This document shows positions 15,205 through 24,128 of a stretch of DNA of 25,213 nucleotides, in pieces; positions within the stretch are counted from its first letter, which is position 1, and each line of letters starts with the position of its first letter. Origin of the DNA: CAZCCM01 sp964616165 (GTDB lineage: Bacteria > Bacillota > Clostridia > TANB77 > CAG-508); the NCBI GenBank assembly GCA_964616165.1, contig CAZTTS010000014.1, forward strand, positions 1-25,213. Direction: 5' to 3'. A model generated the notes under the pieces. It was not told the origin of the DNA, made no database searches, and worked only from the letters and a program-made list of their open reading frames with translations. A program made the translations under genes and the position numbers.

Positions 15205-16971
15205 TTATTTGTCTTCTTTCTTTTTCTTCTTTGTTTCTTCTTTTCTAATTACTTCTCTTTTTCTTTCTAGTTTTTTAATTTGTTTAAACAATTCTTCTGC
15301 TTCAATTTTTATATCGTCTTTTACAGCTTTTTCTTTTTCTTCTTTTCTTTTTTGTTCTTCATCTGCTTCTAGTTTTTTAATATTTTCTTCTCTAATTATA
15401 TCTGCATATCTTACAGATTCTATTCTATCTTTATATTTTTCTAAGAACTTTGATTGTTCTCTTTCTTCTAAGTCATCTTCTTTTTGAATTTTTTCTAAAT
15501 TCTCTTGTTGAACATTTCTTATTCCAACTCTAGCTGTTTTTGCTTTTTCTTTATTTTTTTCTTTTTCTTCTTTTATATCTTCTAAACTGTCTTCTGGTTT
15601 TGATCTTCTTCTGCTTTTCTTTAAATTTTTATCAATCTTTTTTTGAATTCTTTGTTGTTCTTTTAATACTTGATTTAATAATCCATATTTTACTTCATCT
15701 CTTTTTTCTGTATATTTAATTTCAGAAAATATAATCTCCATTAAAGTAAGAGCTACAGTATCTGCATCATGTCTTATCTTTTCATTAATAACTCGAGATA
15801 AATCTCTTTTCATTACTTTAATACCTAAAGGTTTTAAATTATCATAATCTATTTCTACAACTTCAGAACCTTTAGTATGGTATAGTCTAATATATTCAGG
15901 AATAATTTCTCCTGTATCACATATACAAAAATCAAATACTGCTCCACCTGAATGTTCAAATATAGCTCTAATATGATCTGATAATGTATAGTCATTAGTT
16001 TCGCCTTTTTCAGTCATTATATTTGCTATATATACTTTAGGTGCTTTTGACTCTCTAATTGTATTTGCAATATTTTTAACTAGAAAATTTGGTATTAAAC
16101 CAGTGTATAATCTTCCCGGACCTATTACTATTAAATCAGCTTTTTCTATTGCTTCAATTACTCTTGGATTTGGCCTACAATTTGATGGAGAAATATATAC
16201 TCTATTGATTCCATCTTTTTTATTCTCAGCTGTATCTACAATTTTATGTTTTCCTTTAACTACTAGTCCATCATTAAATTCAGCACATAATATCATTTCA
16301 TCTAATGATACTGGTGCAACTTCTCCTATCATATCTAATATATCTTGAGTTTTATTTAATCCCGCAGCAACTGTTCCTGTTATTTCTTGTACTGCTGTTA
16401 TATATGCATCACCAAAATTTATCCCTTGAAATTTATCAGATGAATAATTCCAGTTTAAAAGTTGCTCCATTAATGGTTGATTAATTGCTAATGCTGATAT
16501 AGATTTCTTAATATTTTCATTTAATGTTTCATCATATGAACTATCTTCTTCATCAGATAATGATGCTATTGCTGTTATATTATTTGTATATTTTTTAAGT
16601 CCTGATATTACTGTTTCTAAACCTGAGCCTCCACCTATTACTACAACATTAGGCCCATTGTCATATATTGTTTTATCAAATATTAATGATTTCATATTAA
16701 TCTTTTCATCTTTAAGATTTTTATAGTTTACACCATTTGCTTCAATAAAGATTTCTAAAGATCTTTTTTGTATTCTTATTAGCCCATATACAATTATTAA
16801 TATACCCAAAACTCCTGATATTATCATTATTATAATATCAAGTAAGTTTATAACATTAACAATTAATACTTTAGACATTGAGTATGATACAAACATTACT
16901 CCTATTAATATAAATAGTAGCCATCTTTTAATTTTAGCACCACTTTTAAACCATTCAAAAAACGAAGTCAT
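15205..16971 (-). CDS. Divergent YvcK/CofD-like protein with N-terminal membrane helices and charged C-terminal tail
   Basis: YvcK proteins bind UDP-GlcNAc and help direct carbon to peptidoglycan synthesis. This 588-aa protein has two membrane helices (about 17-37 and 43-66), a YvcK-like domain (about 107-430) and a Lys/Glu-rich coiled-coil tail (about 430-588). The domain shows NVVVIGGGSGLETVISGLKKY, IGPGRLYTGLIPNFL, IANIMTEKGETNDYTLSDH and AIFEH-SGG, all good matches to YvcK. However, the usual ADDGGSSG segment after the first strand is replaced by SDEEDSSYD (about 140-147), and the PPGDIRN motif expected next is not visible. Ligand or activity may differ. The ATG shares its A with the TAA of murB (TAATG), so translation is coupled and a cell-wall role is likely. 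The neighbours rapZ and whiA, often beside yvcK, are absent here. Confidence 0.85.
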   Translation of the reverse strand: MTSFFEWFKSGAKIKRWLLFILIGVMFVSYSMSKVLIVNVINLLDIIIMIISGVLGILIIVYGLIRIQKRSLEIFIEANGVNYKNLKDEKINMKSLIFDKTIYDNGPNVVVIGGGSGLETVISGLKKYTNNITAIASLSDEEDSSYDETLNENIKKSISALAINQPLMEQLLNWNYSSDKFQGINFGDAYITAVQEITGTVAAGLNKTQDILDMIGEVAPVSLDEMILCAEFNDGLVVKGKHKIVDTAENKKDGINRVYISPSNCRPNPRVIEAIEKADLIVIGPGRLYTGLIPNFLVKNIANTIRESKAPKVYIANIMTEKGETNDYTLSDHIRAIFEHSGGAVFDFCICDTGEIIPEYIRLYHTKGSEVVEIDYDNLKPLGIKVMKRDLSRVINEKIRHDADTVALTLMEIIFSEIKYTEKRDEVKYGLLNQVLKEQQRIQKKIDKNLKKSRRRSKPEDSLEDIKEEKEKNKEKAKTARVGIRNVQQENLEKIQKEDDLEEREQSKFLEKYKDRIESVRYADIIREENIKKLEADEEQKRKEEKEKAVKDDIKIEAEELFKQIKKLERKREVIRKEETKKKKKEDK

Positions 16972-17891
16972 TATTCTTCTCCTATTATTATTACTTCTAA
17001 TTCTAGCTTTTTACCACTATTTTTATACACTGTTTCTTTAACATATTCTACAAGTTCTTTAAAGTCCTTGTATGTTCCCTTGTCTTTATTTATTACAAAA
17101 CCAGCATGTTTTTCTGATATAGCCATTCCACCAATTTGTTTACCTTTTAATCCTGCTTCATCTATTTCTTTTGATGCAAAGAAATCTGCACCTCTTTTAA
17201 ATATTGATCCAGTATTTGGATAATCTAATGGTTGCCTATCTGTTCTTATTTGCATTATTTCTAATGCTCTTTTTGTTTCTTCTTCTGCATTTACTCTTTT
17301 AAACTTTAATATTGTTTTTATTATAACTGCATCATTATGATGAAAGAATGAATCTCTATATCCATAATTATGACCTTCTAATGATAATGTATGGATTTCT
17401 CCATCATAATCTACATAAGTAGTTTCATAAACTATATCTTTCATTTCTAGGCCATATGCTCCTGCATTCATTTTTACTGCTCCACCTATAGTTGCAGGTA
17501 TTCCATACATTTCAGCAACAGGTCCTAAGCCTTGTTTTGCTGAATTAAATATTAATGTTTTTAATTGTGCTCCAGCATATGCTTCAACATAAACATTTTC
17601 TTCATCTTCTCTTAATGTATTAATTTCTATCATATCTATTTTAATTACTAAAAGTTTTAGACCACCATCTTTTACAATTGTATTAGTTCCATTTCCTAAT
17701 ATATATGTTGAGATATTTTCTTCTTTTGCTATTTTTAAAATATTTATTAAATCTTCTTCATTTGTTACTTTCACAAACATCTCTGTATTACCACCTATTC
17801 TCATAGATGTATATTCTGACATCGAGACATCTAGCATAACTTTAGATTTAGTCATACTTTCAATTTTTAGTTTTATGTTTTCTTTATTCAT
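16971..17891 (-). CDS. murB: UDP-N-acetylenolpyruvoylglucosamine reductase
   Basis: MurB is an FAD enzyme that reduces UDP-GlcNAc-enolpyruvate with NADPH to UDP-MurNAc in peptidoglycan synthesis, in the cytoplasm. The 306-aa protein is of normal length. FAD-binding motifs are visible: SMRIGG near 29-34, ILGNGTNTIV near 64-73, and IPATIGGAVKMNAGAYG near 131-147. YGYRDSFFH (Arg179) and NTGSIFKR (Ser229, the proton donor of the family) lie in the substrate part. IGGMAISEKHAGFVIN near 253-268 and the late Glu in LELEVIIIGE complete the typical set. The YxYR loop marks the Bacillus-type shorter substrate domain. The gene has its own strong promoter (17934-17962). Its stop overlaps the yvcK start. 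The RBS (AAAGG) is rather far from the ATG. Confidence 0.96.
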   Translation of the reverse strand: MNKENIKLKIESMTKSKVMLDVSMSEYTSMRIGGNTEMFVKVTNEEDLINILKIAKEENISTYILGNGTNTIVKDGGLKLLVIKIDMIEINTLREDEENVYVEAYAGAQLKTLIFNSAKQGLGPVAEMYGIPATIGGAVKMNAGAYGLEMKDIVYETTYVDYDGEIHTLSLEGHNYGYRDSFFHHNDAVIIKTILKFKRVNAEEETKRALEIMQIRTDRQPLDYPNTGSIFKRGADFFASKEIDEAGLKGKQIGGMAISEKHAGFVINKDKGTYKDFKELVEYVKETVYKNSGKKLELEVIIIGEE

Positions 17892-17933
17892 TTGTTTTGT
17901 TTTTCCTTTGAGAATATATTTTTTACTAATATT

Positions 17934-17962
17934 ATTATATATACAAGCTAGTCTTTTTTCAA
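17934..17962 (-). promoter_or_regulatory. Consensus promoter of the murB operon
   Basis: On the minus strand TTGAAA (17957-17962), a 17-nt spacer and a perfect TATAAT (17934-17939) predict a start near 17927, about 36 nt upstream of the murB ATG. It follows the GNAT terminator by about 80 nt and appears to drive the long run down to tRNA-Thr. Confidence 0.78.
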
Positions 17963-18043
17963 GGTAAAAAAAGAAGAAAAAGTAAATAACAGAATATATT
18001 TTCTCTATTTTTTAGTGCCTTTTTACATACTTGTTTAATATAT

Positions 18044-18074
18044 AAAAAACACAGATTTATTTTACTGTGTTTTA
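18044..18074 (-). terminator. Terminator after the GNAT gene
   Basis: A 9-bp stem, AAAACACAG with CTGTGTTTT, has a 10-nt AT loop and is followed on the minus strand by a T-rich tract (TTTTTTATAT). It lies about 65 nt past the GNAT stop and separates that operon from murB. The A/T flanks are symmetric, so it may be bidirectional. Confidence 0.85.
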
Positions 18075-18136
18075 TTGTTTATATTTTAAGTTTGTCTTTT
18101 AAATTTATATTTTATGTTTATATTTTTATATTAAAA

Positions 18137-18643
18137 TTATACTTTTATTTCAAATCCATATTCATACAATACTTTCCCAGGAACAATATCTTCTTTCCAT
18201 ATGCCTGATACTTGTTTAAATCCTGCTTTTAAGTATAGATTTATAGCAGGAGTATTTGATTTTACTACAAGTAATCTTATGTAGTCTAATTTATTTTCTT
18301 TTGTTATTTTTTTAATTTCTTCTAATAATAGTAAGCCTAAACCTTTTCCAATATAGTCTACATTAACTCCAATTCGATTAATATACATTGCTTGAGCTTC
18401 AGGCTCTTCCCATCCTAAATCACTTTCCATGTCTTTTTCTATAGACATAACAAAGGCTGCTAGAATTATTTTGTTTTCAACTAATAAATACAATTGTTTT
18501 TTGTCTATGTCTTCTTTAAACATTTCATAAGGATAATATTCATTCCATATTTTTATGTCCATGTCATCCATTCTTTTAACAATCTTTTTGTACATTTCTT
18601 TTAATTGTGGTAGATCATCTTTTTTAGCTAATCTAAAGTTCAT
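18137..18643 (-). CDS. GNAT family N-acetyltransferase
   Basis: A 168-aa GNAT-fold enzyme expected to transfer an acetyl group from acetyl-CoA to an amine; the substrate cannot be told. Motif A is clear: RIGVNVDYIGKGLGLLLLEEI at about 90-110, with the pyrophosphate-binding GKGLG. Motif B follows as NTPAINLYLKAGFK at about 130-143. The N-terminus MNFRLAKKDDLPQLKEMY is typical of the family. RBS AAGGAAA precedes the ATG. The gap to the upstream 232-aa gene is 17 nt, so they are co-transcribed. It is the last gene before the terminator at 18044-18074. Confidence 0.88.
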   Translation of the reverse strand: MNFRLAKKDDLPQLKEMYKKIVKRMDDMDIKIWNEYYPYEMFKEDIDKKQLYLLVENKIILAAFVMSIEKDMESDLGWEEPEAQAMYINRIGVNVDYIGKGLGLLLLEEIKKITKENKLDYIRLLVVKSNTPAINLYLKAGFKQVSGIWKEDIVPGKVLYEYGFEIKV

Positions 18644-18660
18644 TATATTTTCCTTATTGT

Positions 18661-19359
18661 TTATTCTTCTTTCTCTTCAGAATTATCTTCTTCTTCATTA
18701 TCTGTTTTATCTTCGTCTTCTTCATTATTATTTTGTTCTTCTTTTTCTTTTTCTTGTTTTAATTTTTTATTATACTCTTCTAAGGGTATTAATAACTCTG
18801 TGCTTTGTATAAGCTTTTCTGCTTTTAAAATTTCTGGAACATTTTTTATTCTTAATTCATATGAAAAAGTTTTATCTTTTAATTTTCCAATTTTCAATAT
18901 ATATTCTCCTGCATCTTTGTCTTCAATAAGCAAGTCATCTCCTAATAATAATTCTTTTTCTTTTAATCTATATACTGTTTCTAATATATCTGTTTTAATT
19001 CCTTCTTTTTCTAATGCTAGAATTTTAGCATTTGTCTTTTCTTCCTTATCTTTTAGCTTATCTTTTTCAATAATTAAAGTCTCTCTTTTTTCTAGTTCAA
19101 TTAAGATTAATTCATATCTTTCTTTTGATGCTAACGATGTACTTCCTTTTTCTAGTATTAATTCACTTTCATTTTTATTATCTATTTTCTTTTTGTTTTT
19201 AGCATTATTAAATAATACTAGAACTAACACAATAGTTAATATTAAAATTACTAAAGCAATCAAGATGTATTTTTTCTTACTCATAATATTACTATTATTA
19301 GCTTTAAAATTGTTTTCAATATTTTCATTGTTTTTATTGTTTTTATATATACTCTTCAT
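18661..19359 (-). CDS. Membrane-anchored coiled-coil protein of unknown function, 232 aa
   Basis: I do not recognise this protein. An Asn/Lys-rich N-terminus (about 1-30) precedes one strong membrane helix (about 31-50). The remainder is hydrophilic: a coiled coil at about 75-125 (ELILIELEKRETLIIEKDKL...), a compact segment at about 135-185 with GEYILKIGKLKDKTFSYELRI, and a final very acidic tail (about 200-232). The single N-terminal helix with a basic preceding part suggests an extracellular location. RBS AAGGGA is 5 nt from the ATG. The spacing to pgsA upstream is 22 nt and to GNAT downstream 17 nt, so it belongs to that operon. Confidence 0.65.
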   Translation of the reverse strand: MKSIYKNNKNNENIENNFKANNSNIMSKKKYILIALVILILTIVLVLVLFNNAKNKKKIDNKNESELILEKGSTSLASKERYELILIELEKRETLIIEKDKLKDKEEKTNAKILALEKEGIKTDILETVYRLKEKELLLGDDLLIEDKDAGEYILKIGKLKDKTFSYELRIKNVPEILKAEKLIQSTELLIPLEEYNKKLKQEKEKEEQNNNEEDEDKTDNEEEDNSEEKEE

Positions 19360-19381
19360 ATTAATCCCTTATTCTTTATTT

Positions 19382-19951
19382 TTACAACTCACCTTTTCTT
19401 TTATACTCTTTATATTGATTAGTATATTCTATCATATGTCCTATCCATGATATTAATAAAAAGCTTGTTGTTAATATTAGAAGGAAAACACTTAAAGTTG
19501 TGCTCATTCCTTTTATCAAAAATATTATAATCATAGAGATATAGAATACCATTGTTGATACTTTACCATAAATGATTGCACCTTCGTATTCATGGCCTTT
19601 ATACATAAAATATAGATTATATAATGCCATTGTAAATTCTTTTAATACAAATATTACTAAGGTAATAGCAGCTAGTGGGAAATATATTACTAGTCCTATT
19701 AATATTGCAACTTGGGTTAATTTATCTGCTACTGGATCTAACATTTTACCAATCTTCGTAATATCTCCAAATCTTCTAGCAGCATATCCATCTAACAAGT
19801 CTGTTAAGCCTGATAGTATTACAAATACTGCACCTAATAAATATTCTCTTTGTAAAAAGCTTAGTATTATAAATGGTATCATTAGTATTCGTACAAATGA
19901 TAAGATATTTGGTAATGTTATTAACCTATCTTCACCTTCTCTTTTTTTCAT
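19382..19951 (-). CDS. pgsA: CDP-diacylglycerol--glycerol-3-phosphate 3-phosphatidyltransferase
   Basis: PgsA makes phosphatidylglycerol-phosphate from CDP-diacylglycerol and glycerol-3-phosphate, a committed membrane step in anionic phospholipid synthesis. The 189-aa protein carries the full CDP-alcohol phosphotransferase motif DGxxARx8GxxxDxxxD: D54, G55, A58, R59, G68, D72, D76 in DGYAARRFGDITKIGKMLDPVAD. The N-terminus ITLPNILSFVRILMIPFI is typical for PgsA, and about five to six hydrophobic helices are visible. Because CDP-alcohol transferases are similar, a related cardiolipin-type or other head-group enzyme is possible, but the N-terminus favours PgsA. RBS AGAGGG lies just upstream of the ATG. 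It follows the ABC permease after a 122-nt T-rich (A-rich on mRNA) spacer. Confidence 0.9.
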   Translation of the reverse strand: MKKREGEDRLITLPNILSFVRILMIPFIILSFLQREYLLGAVFVILSGLTDLLDGYAARRFGDITKIGKMLDPVADKLTQVAILIGLVIYFPLAAITLVIFVLKEFTMALYNLYFMYKGHEYEGAIIYGKVSTMVFYISMIIIFLIKGMSTTLSVFLLILTTSFLLISWIGHMIEYTNQYKEYKRKGEL

Positions 19952-20073
19952 CTTCCCTCTTATTAAATAATGTTAAATTTGTTGTTTTGTTTATTTTATT
20001 TTTGTGTGTATTATTTTGTTTCTTATTTTATTCGTATTTATGTTCTTGTTTTTGTTTTTTATTGTTTTTATTT

Positions 20074-21624
20074 TTATATATTCTTTATGTCTCTTCTTTT
20101 AAATACCATAAATGTTGGTATTAAAAATATCAATAATGTTGCTATTGTTATTGGAATAGCAATATTGGGATCTATGCTTGATGATAATAAATATTCTTGA
20201 CTATTAAAAGCACTCCAATTCCAGTTTATTGTTGGTATATATTTAATCCAATCTTTTTCTGCATATAATATTAACTGATTAACAATGTCTGTTGCAAATA
20301 CTGATGTAATTCCTAGTGTTATAGCTGCAGCTGATGAAGTAGTTAAGGTTGATACTGCAAAACTAAATAATGTAAAAACTAATATATATGGTAATGTATA
20401 AATAAATTCTTTTATTACATAATAGAATAAATTATATTTTTGTATACTACCTGCATTAACATTGTAAAATACTACAGGATCTAACATTGTATTAAAATCA
20501 TACATTAAGCCTGATATTACTACTTGTGCTAAAAATAGAACTACAAATGTAATAACTGACATAATAATTATTGTAATTAATTTAGATAATAATATTGTGC
20601 TTCTTTTATATGGTACAACTAATAGATTTTTAATAGTTCCTTTACTATATTCTTCTGCAACTATTGTTCCTGCTATTACTATTATAATAACTAAATATAA
20701 CACTATATAACCTGATAAGAATGTAGATAAACTTTTATTTCCTGTATTTGGATTATTTATTTCATGTCCAGTGTCTAAAATGTATTTTGATTCATTTAAG
20801 TTTTTTAGATTATAATAATATTCTCTTTTAGTCATCTTATCTTTATCTTCTGTAGGTTTATCATTTACATCAAAATTAAATTTCAAAAAATCATATTCAT
20901 TTAATGCTTGATTCATATAGCTATTCCAAGAATAAGAAATATTTTTATCTTTTCTAATATTTAATATTTCAATATCATGTTCGGTTATTTTAATTGTATA
21001 CTTTAAATCTTCTATTTGTTGCAAAAGATATCTATCATCTTCAATATTGCCTATTTCTTTTTCTAGTTCAGCCAATCCAATATTAGTTTGCTTTATAATT
21101 TCTTGCTTATCTTTAAGGCTTTTTTCAATAAACTCTTCTTCAGTCATAAGAGCAAATTCTTTAAGACTTTTTTCATACTCTTCCTTTACTTTTTTATATT
21201 CAGTAGAGTCTAATATTTTGTAATTACCTTGTGCTGCTTGCAATTCTAAATCAAAATATTCTCTTTGTAATGGAAATATTTCAGAATCTGGATATAATAA
21301 GTTTATTTTCCATGAATGAGCTTCATCTTCATTTAACATTTCTATAAATTTCTTTTGTTCTATATCAAATTTAATGTATCTCCATTCATCTTCATCATAT
21401 AGCTTGTCTTTAAAACCAGCTGTTTCAATTGCTTTTAATTCTTCTTCAAGTTGTTCTATTGTTCTGGATTTATCAAACATTCCAAATTCATCATATACAA
21501 AATTCAATACTAATTTATTAAGAATATTAATTCCTAATAGCAATAAAATTACTACTATAAATATTATATAAATACTTTTTTTAGCAAATAATTTTTTAAA
21601 TTCGTTTAATACTAATTTACTCAA
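20074..21624 (-). CDS. ABC-2 type transporter permease with large extracytoplasmic domain
   Basis: A 516-aa membrane partner of the adjacent ATPase. One helix at about 17-40 is followed by an extracytoplasmic region of about 250 residues with a coiled-coil-like stretch (about 155-240) and then about five to six membrane helices (from about 298 to 510). GTIVAEEYSKGTIKNLLVVPYKR (about 312-335) is the usual cytoplasmic motif of ABC-2 permeases (EE-x-GT). The frame begins at a TTG (21622-21624) behind a perfect AGGAGG at about 8 nt, giving MSKLVLNEFKKLF, which fits permease starts; it overlaps the ATPase stop by 8 nt. Typical substrates of such exporters are peptides, antibiotics or ions; this one cannot be assigned. 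Confidence 0.88.
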   Translation of the reverse strand: MSKLVLNEFKKLFAKKSIYIIFIVVILLLLGINILNKLVLNFVYDEFGMFDKSRTIEQLEEELKAIETAGFKDKLYDEDEWRYIKFDIEQKKFIEMLNEDEAHSWKINLLYPDSEIFPLQREYFDLELQAAQGNYKILDSTEYKKVKEEYEKSLKEFALMTEEEFIEKSLKDKQEIIKQTNIGLAELEKEIGNIEDDRYLLQQIEDLKYTIKITEHDIEILNIRKDKNISYSWNSYMNQALNEYDFLKFNFDVNDKPTEDKDKMTKREYYYNLKNLNESKYILDTGHEINNPNTGNKSLSTFLSGYIVLYLVIIIVIAGTIVAEEYSKGTIKNLLVVPYKRSTILLSKLITIIIMSVITFVVLFLAQVVISGLMYDFNTMLDPVVFYNVNAGSIQKYNLFYYVIKEFIYTLPYILVFTLFSFAVSTLTTSSAAAITLGITSVFATDIVNQLILYAEKDWIKYIPTINWNWSAFNSQEYLLSSSIDPNIAIPITIATLLIFLIPTFMVFKRRDIKNI

Positions 21625-22555
21625 TTTTCTGCCCTCCTGTTCTACTTATAAAGGCATCTTCTAAAGTTGATTTTTCTTTTGATATTTCATATATAAGATA
21701 TTTTTCTTTTGTTAATGCATATGTAAGTGCTGGAACATCTTCTTCATTTATTTGAACATAAAAAGATTGTTTATCTCTTTCTTCTAGTTTTACTTCTCTT
21801 TGTAATACATATTCAAATAACCTTCTTAGTTTCACAAAGTCTTCAATTTCAGATAATTTAAATAGATATTTTTCATTTACCTGTGCTCTAATATGTTCTA
21901 GTGCATCAGTTTCTAATATCTCTCCTTTGTTTATTATAGAGATAGTAGTACATAGTGATTCTATTTCAGATAAATTATGACTTGCTATCATTATTGCTAT
22001 ATTTTCTTCTCTTGCTAATTTTCTTAGTAAGTTTCTTAACTCTCTTATTCCTTCTGGATCTAATCCATTATTTGGTTCGTCTAATACTAATAGATTTGGT
22101 TTATGAAGTAATGCAATTGCTATTCCTAGTCTTTGTCTCATACCTAAAGAATATTTAGATACTTTGTCATTAATTCTGTTTTCTAATCCTACTAAATGTA
22201 TTACTTCTTCTATTCTTTTCTTAGTTATACCTTTATATAGTCTGGCATTCATTTTTAAATTATCATAACCAGTTAAATACATATATGAGTCTGGATTTTC
22301 TACTATTGCTCCAACTTTTGCTATTGCTTTTTTATAGTTTTTTTCTACATTAAAACCATTGATGTATATTTCTCCTGATGTTATTGATTGAAGACCTAGT
22401 ATTAGTTTTATAGCTGTTGTTTTTCCTGCACCATTAGGTCCAATAAAACCTAGGATATCACCTTCATTAATGTAAAAAGAAATGTCTTTTAATATTTGTT
22501 TTTTACCTATTTTTTTATTTATGCTTTTAACTTCTAGTATTTTCTTTTTATCCAT
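21617..22555 (-). CDS. ABC transporter ATP-binding protein
   Basis: A 312-aa ATPase that powers the adjacent ABC-2 permease. Walker A is GPNGAGKTT (about 39-47), the signature SLGMRQ is at about 136-141, Walker B LLVLDEPNNGLD at about 155-166, and the H-loop His is in ASHN (about 193). A C-terminal extension from about 225, with the usual mixed strands, is typical of the long-type ABC-2 partners such as those of antibiotic or bacitracin resistance exporters. The RBS AAAGGATAG precedes ATG 22553-22555. It overlaps the permease by 8 nt, so their translation is coupled. The 88-nt gap to the yibE-like gene upstream has no terminator. Confidence 0.95.
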   Translation of the reverse strand: MDKKKILEVKSINKKIGKKQILKDISFYINEGDILGFIGPNGAGKTTAIKLILGLQSITSGEIYINGFNVEKNYKKAIAKVGAIVENPDSYMYLTGYDNLKMNARLYKGITKKRIEEVIHLVGLENRINDKVSKYSLGMRQRLGIAIALLHKPNLLVLDEPNNGLDPEGIRELRNLLRKLAREENIAIMIASHNLSEIESLCTTISIINKGEILETDALEHIRAQVNEKYLFKLSEIEDFVKLRRLFEYVLQREVKLEERDKQSFYVQINEEDVPALTYALTKEKYLIYEISKEKSTLEDAFISRTGGQKIE

Positions 22556-22643
22556 TTATATTACTATCCTTTCTTTTAGATTTTTCTTTTGTTAATTATT
22601 TATTCAGTTTCTTATTTGTTATGTATTTATTTATTTTTTAGTT

Positions 22644-23894
22644 TTATTCTTCTTTGTCTTTTTCTTTGTCTTTATCTTTATTTAAATTTAGACTTAATCC
22701 TTCACTATATTTTTGTACAAACTTTCTTCCTTCTTTTTTCTTTTTTAATTCTATTGCTGTTGCAAAAAGTGATGTTAAAGGAATTATTAATAATATACCT
22801 AATCCTGCAATTAATATTTGTGTTATTAATACTATAGTTTGTTCTGAGTTAAGCAAGTATAGGTAGTCTTTAGTATTCGCAATATAGAAGATTAAAAGAC
22901 TTAGAGTTCCTCCAATAAAAGCTAATACTAGTGTTTTTATCATAGGTGCTATTTTTGTTCTACCTTCTTCTATTCCATGTTTATATAGTGTTTTAAAAAC
23001 ATCTTTTTCCATATTGTCTGATATTTCTTCTTGTTTTTCTCTTATCTTATATGAAATATGTGTTGCTACACTTATTACTGCTCCTAATGTTCCAAGTACA
23101 ATTCCTGCCCACACTATACCTCTTAAATCTATATTTGTTTCTACATTATCCATAGAAAATATTACTGCAGATTCACTTGTTAATCCTGTTATCATAAATA
23201 CTTTATTTAATACTACTGTTATTAATGCAACAGCTGATGTTCCTATAATTACTGATAATACAGATGAAATCGTTTTCTTATTAAAACCATTTAAGAATAT
23301 TGAGTCAGATATAGTTATATATATTACTAATAGTGTTGTTGCAACATATATATTTGCTCCTGATATTATTGCTGGAATATATACTAAGAAGATTAATAAT
23401 ATATTTAATAATAATGCTATTATTGCTTTAAATCCTCTCCATAATCCTATTGCTATTGCTAGAACTATTAATACTACTACTAATATTATTATTAGATTTG
23501 TTTTATCATAATCAACAAAAGAATATATTTCTGAGCTTTCACTTTTAGTTACTATTATTTTGTCTCCTTCTTGAATAGTTTTTTTAGCAACTAGTGAGCT
23601 TACTACTTGTCTACCAAAGATCGTTTCTTTTTGTACTTCACCATTTACTTTAAGTCTTGCTTCAAAGCTTATATCTTTACGTGTGTTTTCTTCTTCCATT
23701 TCTTCTTCTGTAAGTTCATTTTCAAATACTGATGTAATCTCTGCTTTCAAAAATTTAACTTCGTTTTGACCTTTAAAGCTGTATTTATTATGTCCTACTA
23801 CTATGATTAATACACTTATTGTTACTATCATTAAAAATGTTAATACTGCTCTTATTCTAGCTCTTAAAAGTTCTTGTTTTTCTTCTTCTTCCAT
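22644..23894 (-). CDS. YibE/F-like multipass membrane protein
   Basis: A 416-aa integral membrane protein matching the YibE/F-like family. Residues about 15-33 form the first helix. An extracytoplasmic beta-rich domain follows (about 45-125, with SFEARLKVNGEVQ and IQEGDKIIV). About seven helices are seen between 132 and 380, and a Lys/Asp/Glu-rich tail (about 383-416, KDKDKEKDKEE) ends the protein. Typical family features are LWRGFKAIIALLLN near 151-164, TISDSIFLNGFNKKTISS near 194-211, and the LRGIVWAGIVLGTLGAVISVATHIS stretch near 258-281. The function of the family is unknown; a transporter role has been suggested. It is the first gene of the run that includes the ABC exporter and pgsA. 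The ATG at 23892-23894 has only a weak RBS. Confidence 0.88.
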   Translation of the reverse strand: MEEEEKQELLRARIRAVLTFLMIVTISVLIIVVGHNKYSFKGQNEVKFLKAEITSVFENELTEEEMEEENTRKDISFEARLKVNGEVQKETIFGRQVVSSLVAKKTIQEGDKIIVTKSESSEIYSFVDYDKTNLIIILVVVLIVLAIAIGLWRGFKAIIALLLNILLIFLVYIPAIISGANIYVATTLLVIYITISDSIFLNGFNKKTISSVLSVIIGTSAVALITVVLNKVFMITGLTSESAVIFSMDNVETNIDLRGIVWAGIVLGTLGAVISVATHISYKIREKQEEISDNMEKDVFKTLYKHGIEEGRTKIAPMIKTLVLAFIGGTLSLLIFYIANTKDYLYLLNSEQTIVLITQILIAGLGILLIIPLTSLFATAIELKKKKEGRKFVQKYSEGLSLNLNKDKDKEKDKEE

Positions 23895-23961
23895 TTTGTT
23901 CTCTTTCTTTTCTTAAATTAATTAAAATTTAAATACTGTTAATATTTATTGTCTTCAACTT

Positions 23962-23990
23962 ATTTTACTATATTAAACGCAAATAAACAA
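23962..23990 (-). promoter_or_regulatory. Possible promoter of the yibE-like operon
   Basis: On the minus strand TTGTTT (23985-23990), a 17-nt spacer and TAAAAT (23962-23967) lie about 70 nt upstream of the ATG and just downstream of the terminator at 24038-24063. The -35 box matches consensus in only three positions. Confidence 0.35.
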
Positions 23991-24037
23991 TATTTATTCT
24001 ACTTCTCTAAATAAAAAGTAAATGTTCTAATTAAATG

Positions 24038-24063
24038 AAAACAGCAGCTTGCACTGCTATTTT
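24038..24063 (-). terminator. Terminator of the zinc-ribbon/SHOCT gene
   Basis: A 10-bp stem (24038-24047 with 24054-24063, one G-U when read as RNA) has a 6-nt loop. On the minus strand it reads AAAATAGCAG-loop-CTGCTGTTTT, with a core of GC pairs. It lies about 65 nt past the stop of the gene at 24129 and is nearly symmetric. Confidence 0.75.
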
Positions 24064-24128
24064 AAAATTATTTTTATATGCCTTTTTTTCTTATTCAATT
24101 TAGTTTTTTTTATTCTATCTTTCTTAGC

